A stretch of DNA of 64,000 bases from Flavobacterium agrisoli (GTDB lineage: Bacteria > Bacteroidota > Bacteroidia > Flavobacteriales > Flavobacteriaceae): contig NZ_JAEHFV010000003.1 of the NCBI RefSeq assembly GCF_016522065.1, positions 1-64,000 on the forward strand, in the 5' to 3' direction. Made by a program: the position numbers and the translations under genes. The notes beneath the pieces are model-generated. The model had not been told where the DNA came from and searched no databases. It worked only from the letters and a program-made list of their open reading frames with translations. Below are positions 1 to 9,078 of the stretch, piece by piece (the first letter of the stretch is position 1; each line of letters opens with the position of its first letter).

Positions 1-37
1 TACTGCATTTTGTGGGAGAGTATGTCGTCGCCTTTCT
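1..37 (+). rRNA. rrf: 5S ribosomal RNA, 3' end only
   Basis: The first bases match the conserved 3' part of bacterial 5S rRNA: a GGTACTGC-type stem, then GTGGGAGAGTA and GTCGTCGCC. The rest of the gene, and probably the 16S-23S operon, lies to the left of the window. The end point is approximate. A strong rho-independent terminator follows within 70 bases, as expected at the end of an rRNA operon. Confidence 0.8.
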
Positions 38-39
38 TT

Positions 40-60
40 AATCTGAAATCATTTCAGATT
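40..60. repeat. Perfect 10-bp inverted repeat after 5S rRNA
   Basis: AATCTGAAAT and ATTTCAGATT face each other across a single C. No T-run follows, so it is not a standard terminator by itself. It may be a processing hairpin at the 3' end of the rRNA transcript or a protein site. Confidence 0.5.
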
Positions 61-65
61 CTTCT

Positions 66-104
66 AAAACCCTGTTTTGTATGAAACAGGGTTTTTTGTT
101 TTTT
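66..104 (+). terminator. rRNA operon terminator
   Basis: AAACCCTGTTT pairs with AAACAGGGTTT across a short loop and runs into a T-rich tail. It lies 30 bases after the 5S end and well before the MATE gene, so it most likely ends the rRNA operon. Confidence 0.8.
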
Positions 105-218
105 ATAACGTTTGAATGATTTTTAAATACTAAATTGAATATCAAATGCAGTTGCTTTATTTTTAATGCAAGTGATTCATTTTAATCTAGTTGGTTTTTA
201 TACTAATAAAGAAATAAC

Positions 219-1553
219 ATGAGTAAAGAAAATATAGTGGATATGACAAAAGGGCCAATTGCTCCACAAATCATCCATTTTACTTTGCCATTAATCATTG
301 GTAATTTTTTTGTGCTAACCTATAGTGCTGCCGATTCGATAATTGTTGGTCGTTTTGTTGGTCCCAGTGCATTAGCTGCTTTAGGAGCGGCAAGTCCGGT
401 GATGAACATAATGTTATTTTTAATTATTGGAATATGTTTAGGAATGTCGGTATTGATGGGTAATTTCTTTGGTGAAGGAAATATTGATAAACTGAAAAGT
501 GTTATATCTACTTCAATCATAACAGGGGGTGTTTTTACTTTAGTACTTGTTATATTGGGTTTCTTTTTATCGCATTCAATTCTCTCTATAATGCAAACCC
601 CGGCAGAAATTATAGACGATGCAACAAAGTACCTTAGGATTATTTTTATCGGTCTTATTTTTACTTTCATTTATAATATTTATGCTTGTACTTTAAGGAG
701 TATGGGCAACTCTAAAGTTTCGTTGTATTTTTTAATAGTTTCTGCGATTTTGAATATCCTAATGGATTTATTATTTGTAGTTGTTTGGAAGCAAGGAGTA
801 GAAGGTGCCGCTATAGCTACCGTTATTTCAGAAGCCATTTCGGTTATTTTCTGTGTTATTTACGTACGTGTAAAAGTTCCCTTTTTAAAATTTAAGAAAA
901 ATGAATTTGTTTTTGATCGTGTATTATTACGAACTATAATGAGTTATAGTTCTGTTGCAGCGATGCAACAAATTACATTGCATTTAGGAAAATTTCTTAT
1001 TCAAGGTGCGGTAAATCCATTAGGAGTTGTAGTTATTGCCGCATTTAATGCTGTGACCCGAATTGATGATTTTGTAATGATTGTACAGCAAAACATTGGT
1101 CATGGTACCACCGGTTTTTTAGCGCAAAATAATGGAAAAGGGAATTCCATTAGAATACGAAAAGGATTTTTAGTTGGGGTAAAAATGCAATTTGTTTACA
1201 CTGTTATTGCTATGATTATCATTTTTATTTTTGCAAAAGAACTCATGGCTTTGTTTACAGGAAAAGAAGAACAAGAGGTGGTAGATGAAGGAGTGAAATA
1301 TCTTAGAATTATGTCCTGTCTTTATTTATTACCGGGTTTAACCAATATTATTCAAGGTTATTTTCGAGGTTTGGGTAAAATGAAAATTACCTTGAATGCT
1401 ACGTTTATTCAAATTATTGTGCGGGTAATTTCGGCTTATTTAATTTGTTCTTATTTCGGAATAGAAGGTTTTGCATGGGCTTGCATGATCGGTTGGATTT
1501 TTATGCTGGCATATCAATTTTATGTTTTTAGAAAACTGTGGTTCAAAATATAA
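219..1553 (+). CDS. MATE family multidrug efflux transporter
   Basis: The 444-residue hydrophobic protein has the usual MATE length and about 12 predicted membrane segments. Its N-terminus (KGPIAPQIIHFTLPLIIGN, then ADSIIVGRFVG) is the typical MATE helix 1-2 signature, and a related pattern opens the second half near residue 235, reflecting the family's two-fold repeat. MATE proteins use a proton or sodium gradient to export cationic drugs across the inner membrane; the substrate here cannot be read from sequence. The ATG start is preceded by an A-rich stretch. The gene stands alone after the rRNA terminator, 104 bases ahead of rlmF, with no clear terminator between them. Confidence 0.9.
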   Translation: MSKENIVDMTKGPIAPQIIHFTLPLIIGNFFVLTYSAADSIIVGRFVGPSALAALGAASPVMNIMLFLIIGICLGMSVLMGNFFGEGNIDKLKSVISTSIITGGVFTLVLVILGFFLSHSILSIMQTPAEIIDDATKYLRIIFIGLIFTFIYNIYACTLRSMGNSKVSLYFLIVSAILNILMDLLFVVVWKQGVEGAAIATVISEAISVIFCVIYVRVKVPFLKFKKNEFVFDRVLLRTIMSYSSVAAMQQITLHLGKFLIQGAVNPLGVVVIAAFNAVTRIDDFVMIVQQNIGHGTTGFLAQNNGKGNSIRIRKGFLVGVKMQFVYTVIAMIIIFIFAKELMALFTGKEEQEVVDEGVKYLRIMSCLYLLPGLTNIIQGYFRGLGKMKITLNATFIQIIVRVISAYLICSYFGIEGFAWACMIGWIFMLAYQFYVFRKLWFKI

Positions 1554-1657
1554 GTTGTGGTTATAAGATAAAAGAACTTTTTAGTATTACATTTATTGTG
1601 ATAAAATCGATGGATTAATGAGAATTAGAATGGGTAAGTATATCTAGAAATTTTGCT

Positions 1658-2602
1658 ATGAAAGAAACAAATAAAATTACAAAATCAAATTTACACCCTC
1701 GTAACTTGCATAGCGGTCATTATGACTTCGAGGAATTAGTAAAGCAAAATACCAATTTAAAATCATTTGTTTTTACCAACAATTACCAAATTACCACTAT
1801 CGATTTCAGTAATCCTACTGCTGTAAAAGAACTTAATAAGGCTTTACTACAAACTTTTTATAATATTGAAAATTGGGATATTCCTCATAATTATTTATGT
1901 CCACCCATTCCTGGAAGAGCCGATTATATTCATTATATAGCCGATTTACTGGCAGAATCCAATAACGGTATAATTCCTAAAGGAGCAAATGTAACAGGAT
2001 TGGATATTGGAGTAGGTGCTAATTGTATTTATCCTATTTTAGGAAATGCTCTTTATGGATGGCATTTTGTTGGAACAGATATTGATGCTAAGGCATTAAA
2101 AAATTCGGCAGAAATTATAAACAATAATGCTCATTTAGTCAATTCTATTAATTTACGTTTGCAATCTGAATCACGTTTTATTTTTAAAAATAATATTGAT
2201 AATGACAGTCGTTTTTCTTTTGTACTATGTAATCCGCCCTTTCATAAATCGGCCGAAGAAGCTACAAAAGGTACTTTACGCAAAATAAGGAACCTTAATT
2301 CAAAAAAAACAACTGAAAAGATTTTAAACTTTGGTGGGAAAAGCAACGAATTGTGGTGCGAAGGGGGAGAACTTAAATTCATTACTGATATGATTTACGA
2401 AAGCAGAAAGTTTAAAACTAACTGTTTATGGTTTACCTGTTTGGTTTCTAAAAAAGAAAATCTAAAACGAATTTATAATGTCTTCAAAAAAGTAGAACCA
2501 AACAGAATAAAAACGATAGAAATGGCGCAAGGAAATAAAGTAAGCCGATTTGTAGCGTGGACTTTTTTAAACGAAGCAGAACATCAAAACTGGAAAATTT
2601 AA
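1658..2602 (+). CDS. rlmF: 23S rRNA (adenine-1618-N6)-methyltransferase RlmF
   Basis: The 314-residue protein is the length of E. coli RlmF and has its opening (LHPRNLHSGHYDFEEL), a SAM-binding motif DIGVGANCIYPILG near residue 117, and the N6-adenine methyltransferase motif NPPF near residue 191. RlmF methylates A1618 of 23S rRNA with S-adenosylmethionine. The gene sits about 1.6 kb after a 5S rRNA gene, a suggestive neighbourhood for an rRNA modifier, but it is not co-transcribed with the rRNA because a terminator intervenes. The ATG start is the first of the frame and fits the family. Confidence 0.92.
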   Translation: MKETNKITKSNLHPRNLHSGHYDFEELVKQNTNLKSFVFTNNYQITTIDFSNPTAVKELNKALLQTFYNIENWDIPHNYLCPPIPGRADYIHYIADLLAESNNGIIPKGANVTGLDIGVGANCIYPILGNALYGWHFVGTDIDAKALKNSAEIINNNAHLVNSINLRLQSESRFIFKNNIDNDSRFSFVLCNPPFHKSAEEATKGTLRKIRNLNSKKTTEKILNFGGKSNELWCEGGELKFITDMIYESRKFKTNCLWFTCLVSKKENLKRIYNVFKKVEPNRIKTIEMAQGNKVSRFVAWTFLNEAEHQNWKI

Positions 2603-2735
2603 TAGAAAATCTTAATTGATTGCATAATTCCTGAATGAGGAAATGCTGTGTTGAAATTATTGTATTTTAAAGGTAAATATTGAAACTTTTTAGGTAAAGA
2701 TTAGGGTAATTTAGTAGAAATATAATTTTATTCCT

Positions 2736-3674
2736 ATGCCTAAAATAGCCTTTCCTTTATTCTTATTATTTTTGATTGTCGGTTGTGCATCTTCTAAAAA
2801 TCAAAAATTTGATGATTACGTTTTTAAAAATAAAAAAGAAAAACAAGTTTATATCGATTCCTATGATGCCTCTTTAAAAACGTGGGGTGTGGATTATGTA
2901 GAAGAAGATATTGTGACCGATTTTGGTAAGGCACATGTCATTCAAGCGGGACCTAAAAACGGCAAAAAACTAGTTTTATTACATGGTATGGACGCCAGTT
3001 CAACGATGTGGATTCCCAATATAAAAGCCCTAACTAAAAATCATCGCATATATGCAATTGATTTTTTAATGGAACCAGGAAAATCAACTCTAAAGTCAAA
3101 AGCTTTATCAAAAGAGGAAATTGTACAATGGTACTCTGAAATATTTAAGCATTATCAGTTGGAGAATTTTGAAGTAGTAGCTGCTTCTCGAGGAGGATGG
3201 ATGGTAACTTTGCTCGCAATCACTAATTCCAATTCAATTAAAAAAATGGTGTTGTTAAGTCCGGCGCAAACCTTCGAATTTATTGATAAATTCGGGAAAA
3301 CCAGTAATGCGCTTTTTCTAAAATTATTCCCTAGTGAAAAGAAATTTTATAAAACACTCAATACGTTTTCAACACATCCCGAAAAAATCAATTCGGTATA
3401 TAAAAGACAGTTTTATTTGGCCAATAAATATGCAAAATCCAACACCAGTATGTTGCAAATGACGCCTTTTTCGGATGAAGAGTTGGCAAAAATTACAATT
3501 CCGGTTTTGGTTTTAATTGGCGATGAAGATGTAATCAATTCGGAAAAAAGTATCGAAAGGGCCGAAGAGTTACTTCCGAAAGGGCAAACAAAAATCATTA
3601 AAGATGCAGGCCATTTTTTATCAATAGATCAAGCAACAACTGTAAATAAAGCGATGTTGGATTTTTTAGATTAA
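2736..3674 (+). CDS. Alpha/beta-hydrolase lipoprotein
   Basis: The first 17 residues are a lipoprotein signal peptide ending in a lipobox (LIVGC), so the protein is probably anchored in a membrane by Cys17. The rest is an alpha/beta-hydrolase fold: oxyanion loop LLHGMDAS, nucleophile elbow AASRGG with Ser as the likely nucleophile, acid residue in IGDEDV and catalytic His in DAGHFLS near the C-terminus. The complete triad suggests an active esterase- or peptidase-like enzyme; the substrate is unknown. It lies 133 bases after rlmF and 63 bases before uvrB, which has its own promoter-like element. Confidence 0.85.
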   Translation: MPKIAFPLFLLFLIVGCASSKNQKFDDYVFKNKKEKQVYIDSYDASLKTWGVDYVEEDIVTDFGKAHVIQAGPKNGKKLVLLHGMDASSTMWIPNIKALTKNHRIYAIDFLMEPGKSTLKSKALSKEEIVQWYSEIFKHYQLENFEVVAASRGGWMVTLLAITNSNSIKKMVLLSPAQTFEFIDKFGKTSNALFLKLFPSEKKFYKTLNTFSTHPEKINSVYKRQFYLANKYAKSNTSMLQMTPFSDEELAKITIPVLVLIGDEDVINSEKSIERAEELLPKGQTKIIKDAGHFLSIDQATTVNKAMLDFLD

Positions 3675-3703
3675 CCGAATTCTGCTAACGAATTCAAAGT
3701 TCG

Positions 3704-3711
3704 TATCTTTA
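3704..3711 (+). promoter_or_regulatory. Likely -7 element of the uvrB promoter
   Basis: TATCTTTA resembles the Bacteroidota -7 element TAnnTTTG and lies 27 bases before the uvrB ATG. The same octamer precedes the Crp-family gene on the other strand. The final A in place of G makes it a weaker match. Confidence 0.4.
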
Positions 3712-3737
3712 CCATTCTATTATTTACAGCTACTCAC

Positions 3738-5729
3738 ATGAAATTTCAAGTTGTTTCTGATTATAATCCAAAAGGCGATCAACCTCAAGCCATCAAAAAA
3801 TTGGCAAAAGGAATTGAGGAAGAAGAAAAATACCAAACGCTTTTGGGAGTTACGGGTTCTGGAAAAACGTTTACCATTGCTAACGTAATTCAGGAAGTTC
3901 AGCGTCCTACTTTGGTTTTAGCGCATAACAAAACGTTAGCAGCGCAATTGTATTCAGAATTCAAACAATTTTTTCCAAATAATGCGGTAGAATATTTTGT
4001 TTCGTACTACGACTATTATCAGCCTGAAGCTTTTATGCCCGTAACGGGTGTTTTTATCGAAAAAGATTTATCAATAAATGAAGAACTTGAAAAAATGCGT
4101 TTAAGCACCACCTCTTCATTACTTTCGGGGCGACGTGATATTTTGGTCGTGGCCTCCGTTTCTTGCTTGTACGGTATCGGAAATCCGGTTGAGTTTCAAA
4201 AGAACGTGATTGCTTTAGAGCGCGATCAAGTTATTTCTAGGACAAAAGTGTTGCACAGTTTAGTACAAAGTTTATATGCCCGCACCGAAGCTGATTTTAA
4301 TCCGGGCACTTTTCGAATTAAAGGCGATACCGTCGAAGTGTATCCAAGTTATGCTGATGATGCATACCGAATTCATTTTTTTGGTGATGAAATTGAAGAA
4401 ATAGAATCGTTTGATATTAAAACTTCACAAGTTATTGAGCGTTTTGAAAAGTTAACGATTTATCCGGCCAATATGTTCGTGACTTCGCCAGATGTATTGC
4501 AAAATGCCATTTGGGAAATTCAACAAGATTTAGTTAAGCAAGTTGATTATTTTAAAGAAATTGGTAAGCATTTAGAAGCTAAAAGACTAGAAGAACGAAC
4601 CAATTTTGATCTAGAAATGATTCGCGAATTGGGTTATTGTTCTGGAATTGAAAATTATTCGAGGTATCTCGATGGAAGAGAAGCTGGTACAAGACCCTTT
4701 TGCTTGCTGGATTATTTCCCTAAAGATTATTTAATGGTGGTAGACGAAAGTCACGTTACAGTTTCGCAAGTGCACGCCATGTATGGTGGCGACCGAAGTA
4801 GAAAGGAGAATTTGGTAGAATACGGTTTCCGATTGCCTGCAGCGATGGATAATCGACCGTTGAAATTTGAAGAATTTGAAGCCATGCAAAATCAAGTTAT
4901 TTATGTTTCTGCCACTCCAGCCGATTATGAATTGCAAAAATCAGATGGGGTTTATGTAGAACAAATTATTCGTCCCACAGGCTTGCTTGATCCTATTATA
5001 GAAGTTCGTCCAAGTTTGAATCAAATTGATGATTTAATAGATGAAATTCAACAAAGATGTGAATTGGATGAACGTGTTTTGGTCACGACTTTGACTAAAA
5101 GAATGGCTGAAGAATTAGCCAAATATTTAACCAAAGTGAGTATTCGTTGCCGTTATATTCATTCTGATGTTGATACTTTGGAGCGAATAGAAATCATGCA
5201 AGATTTACGAAAAGGTTTATTTGACGTATTAATTGGTGTTAATTTACTTCGTGAAGGTTTGGATTTGCCCGAGGTTTCGTTGGTGGCAATTTTAGATGCC
5301 GATAAAGAAGGTTTTTTACGCAGCCATCGATCTTTAACGCAAACGATTGGTCGAGCTGCCCGAAATTTAAACGGGAAAGCCATTATGTATGCCGATAAAA
5401 TTACCGACAGCATGCAAAAAACAATAGATGAAACCAATTATCGCAGAACCAAGCAAATTAATTATAATAGCGAGCATGATATTATTCCGCAAGCCTTAAA
5501 TAAAAAAATAGAAAGTGCATTTACTAAAAATACTTTGGTAGATTATGAATTAGGAAATACACTAAATACTGCAGCAGAACCGGATACTACGTATGCTTCT
5601 AAGGCAGAAATAGAAAAAATGATTCGGGAGAAAAGAAAAGCAATGGAAAAAGCAGCGAAGGAACTTGATTTTCTGCAAGCGGCCAAATTGCGTGATGATA
5701 TAAAAGCGCTGCAGGAACAGTTAACTTAA
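3738..5729 (+). CDS. uvrB: Excinuclease ABC subunit UvrB
   Basis: The 663-residue helicase-like subunit of nucleotide excision repair receives damaged DNA from UvrA and recruits UvrC. Visible features are Walker A GVTGSGKT (residues 37-44), the Tyr-rich beta-hairpin region with YYDYYQPEAF near residue 92, the DESH box at about 336-339, helicase motifs including a QTIGRAARN motif VI, and a C-terminal UVR motif (about 625-660) that contacts UvrC. The length is normal and all motifs are intact. It is followed after 15 bases by the dipeptide epimerase gene, so the two are probably co-transcribed. Confidence 0.97.
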   Translation: MKFQVVSDYNPKGDQPQAIKKLAKGIEEEEKYQTLLGVTGSGKTFTIANVIQEVQRPTLVLAHNKTLAAQLYSEFKQFFPNNAVEYFVSYYDYYQPEAFMPVTGVFIEKDLSINEELEKMRLSTTSSLLSGRRDILVVASVSCLYGIGNPVEFQKNVIALERDQVISRTKVLHSLVQSLYARTEADFNPGTFRIKGDTVEVYPSYADDAYRIHFFGDEIEEIESFDIKTSQVIERFEKLTIYPANMFVTSPDVLQNAIWEIQQDLVKQVDYFKEIGKHLEAKRLEERTNFDLEMIRELGYCSGIENYSRYLDGREAGTRPFCLLDYFPKDYLMVVDESHVTVSQVHAMYGGDRSRKENLVEYGFRLPAAMDNRPLKFEEFEAMQNQVIYVSATPADYELQKSDGVYVEQIIRPTGLLDPIIEVRPSLNQIDDLIDEIQQRCELDERVLVTTLTKRMAEELAKYLTKVSIRCRYIHSDVDTLERIEIMQDLRKGLFDVLIGVNLLREGLDLPEVSLVAILDADKEGFLRSHRSLTQTIGRAARNLNGKAIMYADKITDSMQKTIDETNYRRTKQINYNSEHDIIPQALNKKIESAFTKNTLVDYELGNTLNTAAEPDTTYASKAEIEKMIREKRKAMEKAAKELDFLQAAKLRDDIKALQEQLT

Positions 5730-5744
5730 GGATTAAAGCTATTT

Positions 5745-6758
5745 ATGAAACTTACTTTACACGCTTTTGATTTACCGCTAAAAGATACCTTTACCATTTC
5801 CAGAAAATCAATTGATAGTCAGCCGACTTTAATTGTGCAGCTTTCAAAGGACGGTTTTTCTGGCTTTGGAGAAGCGACTTCTAATCCGTATTATAATGCT
5901 ACTATTCCCAATTTAATAGAAACGATTGAGAAAATTCGACCAGAAATTGAATCTTCTGAGGATTTGTCTCCTGAAAATTTTTGGTTTAAAATGAATGAAT
6001 TGTTGCCTGATAATAAATTTGCGCTTTGTGCTTTGGATAATGCCTACACCGATTGGTATGCTCGTCGTCAAAACCTAAAATTATACGAATTGTGGCACTA
6101 TAAAATGAAGACGAATCCCATAACGAATTATACTATCGGAATCGATTCTATCGAAAACATGATTCAGAAGATGAAAGCAAAACCATGGCCACTCTATAAA
6201 ATTAAATTGGGCACCGCAGATGATTTAAAAATAGTGCAAGAGTTGAGAAAACATACAGATGCTATTTTTAGAGTTGATGCAAATTGTGCTTGGACTGTGG
6301 AGCAAACGATTCATTTTTCTGAAAAATTTAAAAAATTAAGCGTAGAATTTATTGAACAACCTTTAGATGCTGCAAATTGGGAAGGACAACGCGAAGTATT
6401 CCAACATTCTGTTTTGCCTATCATGGCGGATGAAAGCTGTATTTTAGAATCGGATGTTAGCAAATGCAAAAATTATTTTCATGGAGTTAATATAAAATTG
6501 ATGAAATGTGGTGGCGTTACGCCTGCGCGAAGAATGATAAAAACAGCCAAAAAGTTACATCTAAAAACAATGGTAGGTTGCATGACCGAATCGACAATCG
6601 GAATTTCGATTATAGCGCATTTGTTACCCGAACTGGATTTTGTTGATATGGATGGTGCGCTGTTATTGTCTAAAGATATTGCTACAGGCGTTACGATTTC
6701 CAATGGTATTGTTCATTATAATACTGAAAATGGTTCGGGAACAGAATTAATTGCTTGA
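5745..6758 (+). CDS. Enolase-superfamily L-Ala-D/L-Glu (dipeptide) epimerase
   Basis: The 337-residue protein belongs to the muconate-lactonizing subgroup of the enolase superfamily. It shows the KxK acid/base motif (Lys152 and Lys154 in YKIKLG), metal-ligand motifs VDANCAW, EQPL and ADES, and a second lysine in IKLMKCGG. These are features of Ala-Glu epimerases such as YcjG and YkfB, which recycle murein peptides in the cytoplasm. Exact dipeptide specificity cannot be read from sequence. The 15-base gap to uvrB suggests an operon without an obvious functional link. Confidence 0.82.
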   Translation: MKLTLHAFDLPLKDTFTISRKSIDSQPTLIVQLSKDGFSGFGEATSNPYYNATIPNLIETIEKIRPEIESSEDLSPENFWFKMNELLPDNKFALCALDNAYTDWYARRQNLKLYELWHYKMKTNPITNYTIGIDSIENMIQKMKAKPWPLYKIKLGTADDLKIVQELRKHTDAIFRVDANCAWTVEQTIHFSEKFKKLSVEFIEQPLDAANWEGQREVFQHSVLPIMADESCILESDVSKCKNYFHGVNIKLMKCGGVTPARRMIKTAKKLHLKTMVGCMTESTIGISIIAHLLPELDFVDMDGALLLSKDIATGVTISNGIVHYNTENGSGTELIA

Positions 6759-6802
6759 TTTTTTAGCTCAGAAGAAATTGAAATTAGCATCTGAATTAAC
6801 CT

Positions 6803-6810
6803 TACCTTTG
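6803..6810 (+). promoter_or_regulatory. Promoter -7 element of the DUF1456 gene
   Basis: TACCTTTG is an exact match to TAnnTTTG and lies 16 bases before the ATG. A TTG at 6778-6780 is the possible -33 element, 22 bases upstream. Confidence 0.55.
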
Positions 6811-6825
6811 TAAAAAATAAAAACG

Positions 6826-7248
6826 ATGACCAATAACGATATTTTAAAAAAATTACGTGTGGCTTTAATGCTTCGCGATGATCAAATAGTAGAGATTTTA
6901 GAATTAGTAGATTTCAGAATTTCCAAATCGGAATTAGGCGCTTTTTTTAGAGCCGAAAATCATCCGAATTACATGGAATGTGGCGATCAAGTTTTGCGTA
7001 ATTTTTTGAATGGTTTGGTGATTTATTTAAGAGGGACGAAGGAAAATCCTAAAAACCCTACAGATGTTTTGAATAAGCAAAAATCGGAAATCAAAAAAGA
7101 TCATTCTCTAAAAGAAAAAAATGAATCGGATAAAAGCATAAAAAACAATTCTAAAAAGAAACCCACTTTTAAAGCTAAAAAGGCCACTCCTAAAATACAA
7201 GTTGTAGAAAAAGTAAAATTCAATAACGGAAAGAATAAAAAATCTTAA
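6826..7248 (+). CDS. DUF1456 (YehS-like) protein, single-domain form with basic tail
   Basis: Residues 1-68 (MTNNDILKKLRVAL to LVIYLRG) match one DUF1456 unit, with the characteristic VSKSEL-like and ECGDQVLRNFLNGL segments. YehS of E. coli and most relatives carry two such units; this protein resembles the second unit only. The remaining 70 residues are a Lys/Asn-rich, probably disordered basic tail (for example KKKPTFKAKKATPK) that could bind nucleic acid. The function of the family is unknown. The gene has its own promoter and terminator. Confidence 0.8.
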   Translation: MTNNDILKKLRVALMLRDDQIVEILELVDFRISKSELGAFFRAENHPNYMECGDQVLRNFLNGLVIYLRGTKENPKNPTDVLNKQKSEIKKDHSLKEKNESDKSIKNNSKKKPTFKAKKATPKIQVVEKVKFNNGKNKKS

Positions 7249-7270
7249 GGAAACTTAAGATTTTTTATTT
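7236..7270 (+). terminator. Terminator after the DUF1456 gene
   Basis: AATCTTAAG and CTTAAGATT form a hairpin with a GAAA loop, followed by TTTTTTATTTT. The stop codon lies inside the first arm. Confidence 0.8.
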
Positions 7271-7357
7271 TGTAATCGGTTTCGTTTTTCAATGTTAAAG
7301 TAAAGTCAATTCTTTATTTCCTCTATACTATAAATTAGTTTATTGCGTGTTAATCTG

Positions 7358-7365
7358 TATTTTTG
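7358..7365 (+). promoter_or_regulatory. Promoter -7 element of pafA
   Basis: TATTTTTG fits TAnnTTTG exactly and lies 20 bases before the ATG at 7386. It falls inside the 5' extension of the open frame, which argues that translation begins at 7386 and not at the earlier GTG at 7347. Confidence 0.55.
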
Positions 7366-7385
7366 TTACAAATTTTATTGAAAAC

Positions 7386-9005
7386 ATGAAAAAAAGTATT
7401 GCTTTGGTAACTTTCTTATTGGTTACCGCTTTTAATGTAAAAGCACAAGAACGACCAAAATTAGTCGTTGGAATTGTAGTCGATCAAATGAAAATGGAGT
7501 ATTTATACCGTTTCTCAGATGATTTTTCACCAAATGGTTTTAAACGATTAATGGCTGATGGTTACGTTTTTCAAAACATGCATTACAACTATATGCCAAC
7601 CTATACAGCTCCAGGTCATGCTTCTATTTACACCGGCACAACGCCTGCCACACATGGAATTGTGGGTAATGAATGGTTTAGCCGAAAACTAGGAAAAGAT
7701 ATGTATTGTACCGATGATGCAGCTGTTACCACAATAGGTGATGGCACGGCAGAAGAAGGTGCTATGTCTCCAAAAAACCTATTGTCAACCACCATTACGG
7801 ATGAAGTTCGTATGGCTACCAATTTTAAAGGTAAAGTAATTGGAATTAGTATAAAAGATCGTGGTGCAATTTTACCAGCGGGTCATTTCGCCAATTGGGC
7901 CTTTTGGTTTAGTAAAACAGGATCCTTTATTTCGAGTTCTTTTTATGGTGCCGAATTGCCTAAATGGGTAACCAAGTTTAATTCTCAAAAAAACTACCTT
8001 CCTTATCTTAAAAAAGGTTGGGACTTATACAAACCCGAAAGCACTTACAACGAGAGTTTAGCCGATAACAACCCGTATGAAGGTAAGTTATATAAAAGCG
8101 AAACGCCAACAATGCCGTATGATTTGAAGGATATGTACGAAAAAAATGGACCGAGTATAATCAAATCGACTCCTTTCGGGAATGATTTATTGGCCGATTT
8201 TGCCAAAGAAGCTATTGCAAACGAAGATTTAGGAAAAGACAATATTACTGATTTTTTAACGGTTAGTTTTTCTTCAACGGATTATGTGGGGCATTTATTA
8301 GGGCCACGTTCTAAAGAATTACAAGATACTTATTTGCGTCTGGATCAAACGTTGGCTGACTTTCTAGCGTATTTGGATAAAACAGTTGGAAAAGGTAATT
8401 ATTTGCTTTTTTTAACTGCAGATCATGCCGGAGCCGAAAATGTTAGCTATTTAAAAGATAACAAATACAACGTTTCTTATATTAGTCCAAAAGACATTCG
8501 TAATGGGTTAAAAGAATTTTCAATGCAAAAATTTGGTACCGATTTGTTATTGGATTATTCTAATTTTAATGTGTTTTTTAATAAAGAAATGATTAAAAGT
8601 AAAGGATTGGATTTAGCAATTGTTAAAAAAGAGTTTCAAAACTATTTGATGAAATTGGATTTTGTGAAACGTGTTTATTCAGAAGAAGAGATTTTGAATT
8701 CTTCTAGTGCTGATTATTATTTGAATTTTATTCGTAAAGGATATGATGGCACTCAAAATGGGGATTTGGTAGTTTTGGAGAAGCCAGGTTATTCAGAACA
8801 CGGGGCTTTAGGAACCTCACACGGAACGGTATATAGTTATGACACACATGTACCTGCTATTTTTTATGGATGGCACATCAAAGCAGGCGAATCGTACAAT
8901 AAAAAAGAAATTACTGAGATTGCGCCTACAATTGCCCAAAAAATTAAAGTGACTTTTCCGAACGGTACAGCAGCCAATGTTTTAGAAGAAGTTCTTGATA
9001 AATAA
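7386..9005 (+). CDS. pafA: PafA-type alkaline phosphatase
   Basis: The ATG at 7386 is chosen because it begins a clear signal peptide (MKKSIALVTFLLVTAFNVKA), so the enzyme is periplasmic or secreted. It belongs to the nucleotide pyrophosphatase/phosphodiesterase branch of alkaline phosphatases. The nucleophile is Thr74 in YTAPGH, with Asn95 in VGNEW, Lys157 and Arg159 in SIKDRG. The offsets from Thr (21, 83, 85) equal those of T79, N100, K162 and R164 in Elizabethkingia PafA, as known from the literature. Zinc-ligand motifs TADHAG and a C-terminal SEHGALGTSHGT are present. PafA releases phosphate from monoesters. Monocistronic. Confidence 0.92.
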   Translation: MKKSIALVTFLLVTAFNVKAQERPKLVVGIVVDQMKMEYLYRFSDDFSPNGFKRLMADGYVFQNMHYNYMPTYTAPGHASIYTGTTPATHGIVGNEWFSRKLGKDMYCTDDAAVTTIGDGTAEEGAMSPKNLLSTTITDEVRMATNFKGKVIGISIKDRGAILPAGHFANWAFWFSKTGSFISSSFYGAELPKWVTKFNSQKNYLPYLKKGWDLYKPESTYNESLADNNPYEGKLYKSETPTMPYDLKDMYEKNGPSIIKSTPFGNDLLADFAKEAIANEDLGKDNITDFLTVSFSSTDYVGHLLGPRSKELQDTYLRLDQTLADFLAYLDKTVGKGNYLLFLTADHAGAENVSYLKDNKYNVSYISPKDIRNGLKEFSMQKFGTDLLLDYSNFNVFFNKEMIKSKGLDLAIVKKEFQNYLMKLDFVKRVYSEEEILNSSSADYYLNFIRKGYDGTQNGDLVVLEKPGYSEHGALGTSHGTVYSYDTHVPAIFYGWHIKAGESYNKKEITEIAPTIAQKIKVTFPNGTAANVLEEVLDK

Positions 9006-9022
9006 GAAAAAAATGATGATAT

Positions 9023-9062
9023 AAAAAAGGGGAATCAAAATGATGTTGATTCCCCTTTTTTT
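9023..9062. terminator. Bidirectional terminator between pafA and lysA
   Basis: AAAAGGGGAATCA pairs with TGATTCCCCTTTT. A T-run on the + strand and an A-run on the other side let it serve both convergent genes. Confidence 0.85.
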
Positions 9063-9078
9063 ATAACTATTTAGAGTT

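Noticed and set aside
320..670. Antisense open frame of 116 codons opposite the MATE gene
   Set aside because: Lies wholly within a well-supported membrane protein gene and its sequence has no recognisable domain; it mirrors the codon pattern of the opposite strand.
7347..7385. GTG start extending pafA by 13 codons
   Set aside because: The extension contains the probable promoter element and would hide the signal peptide.
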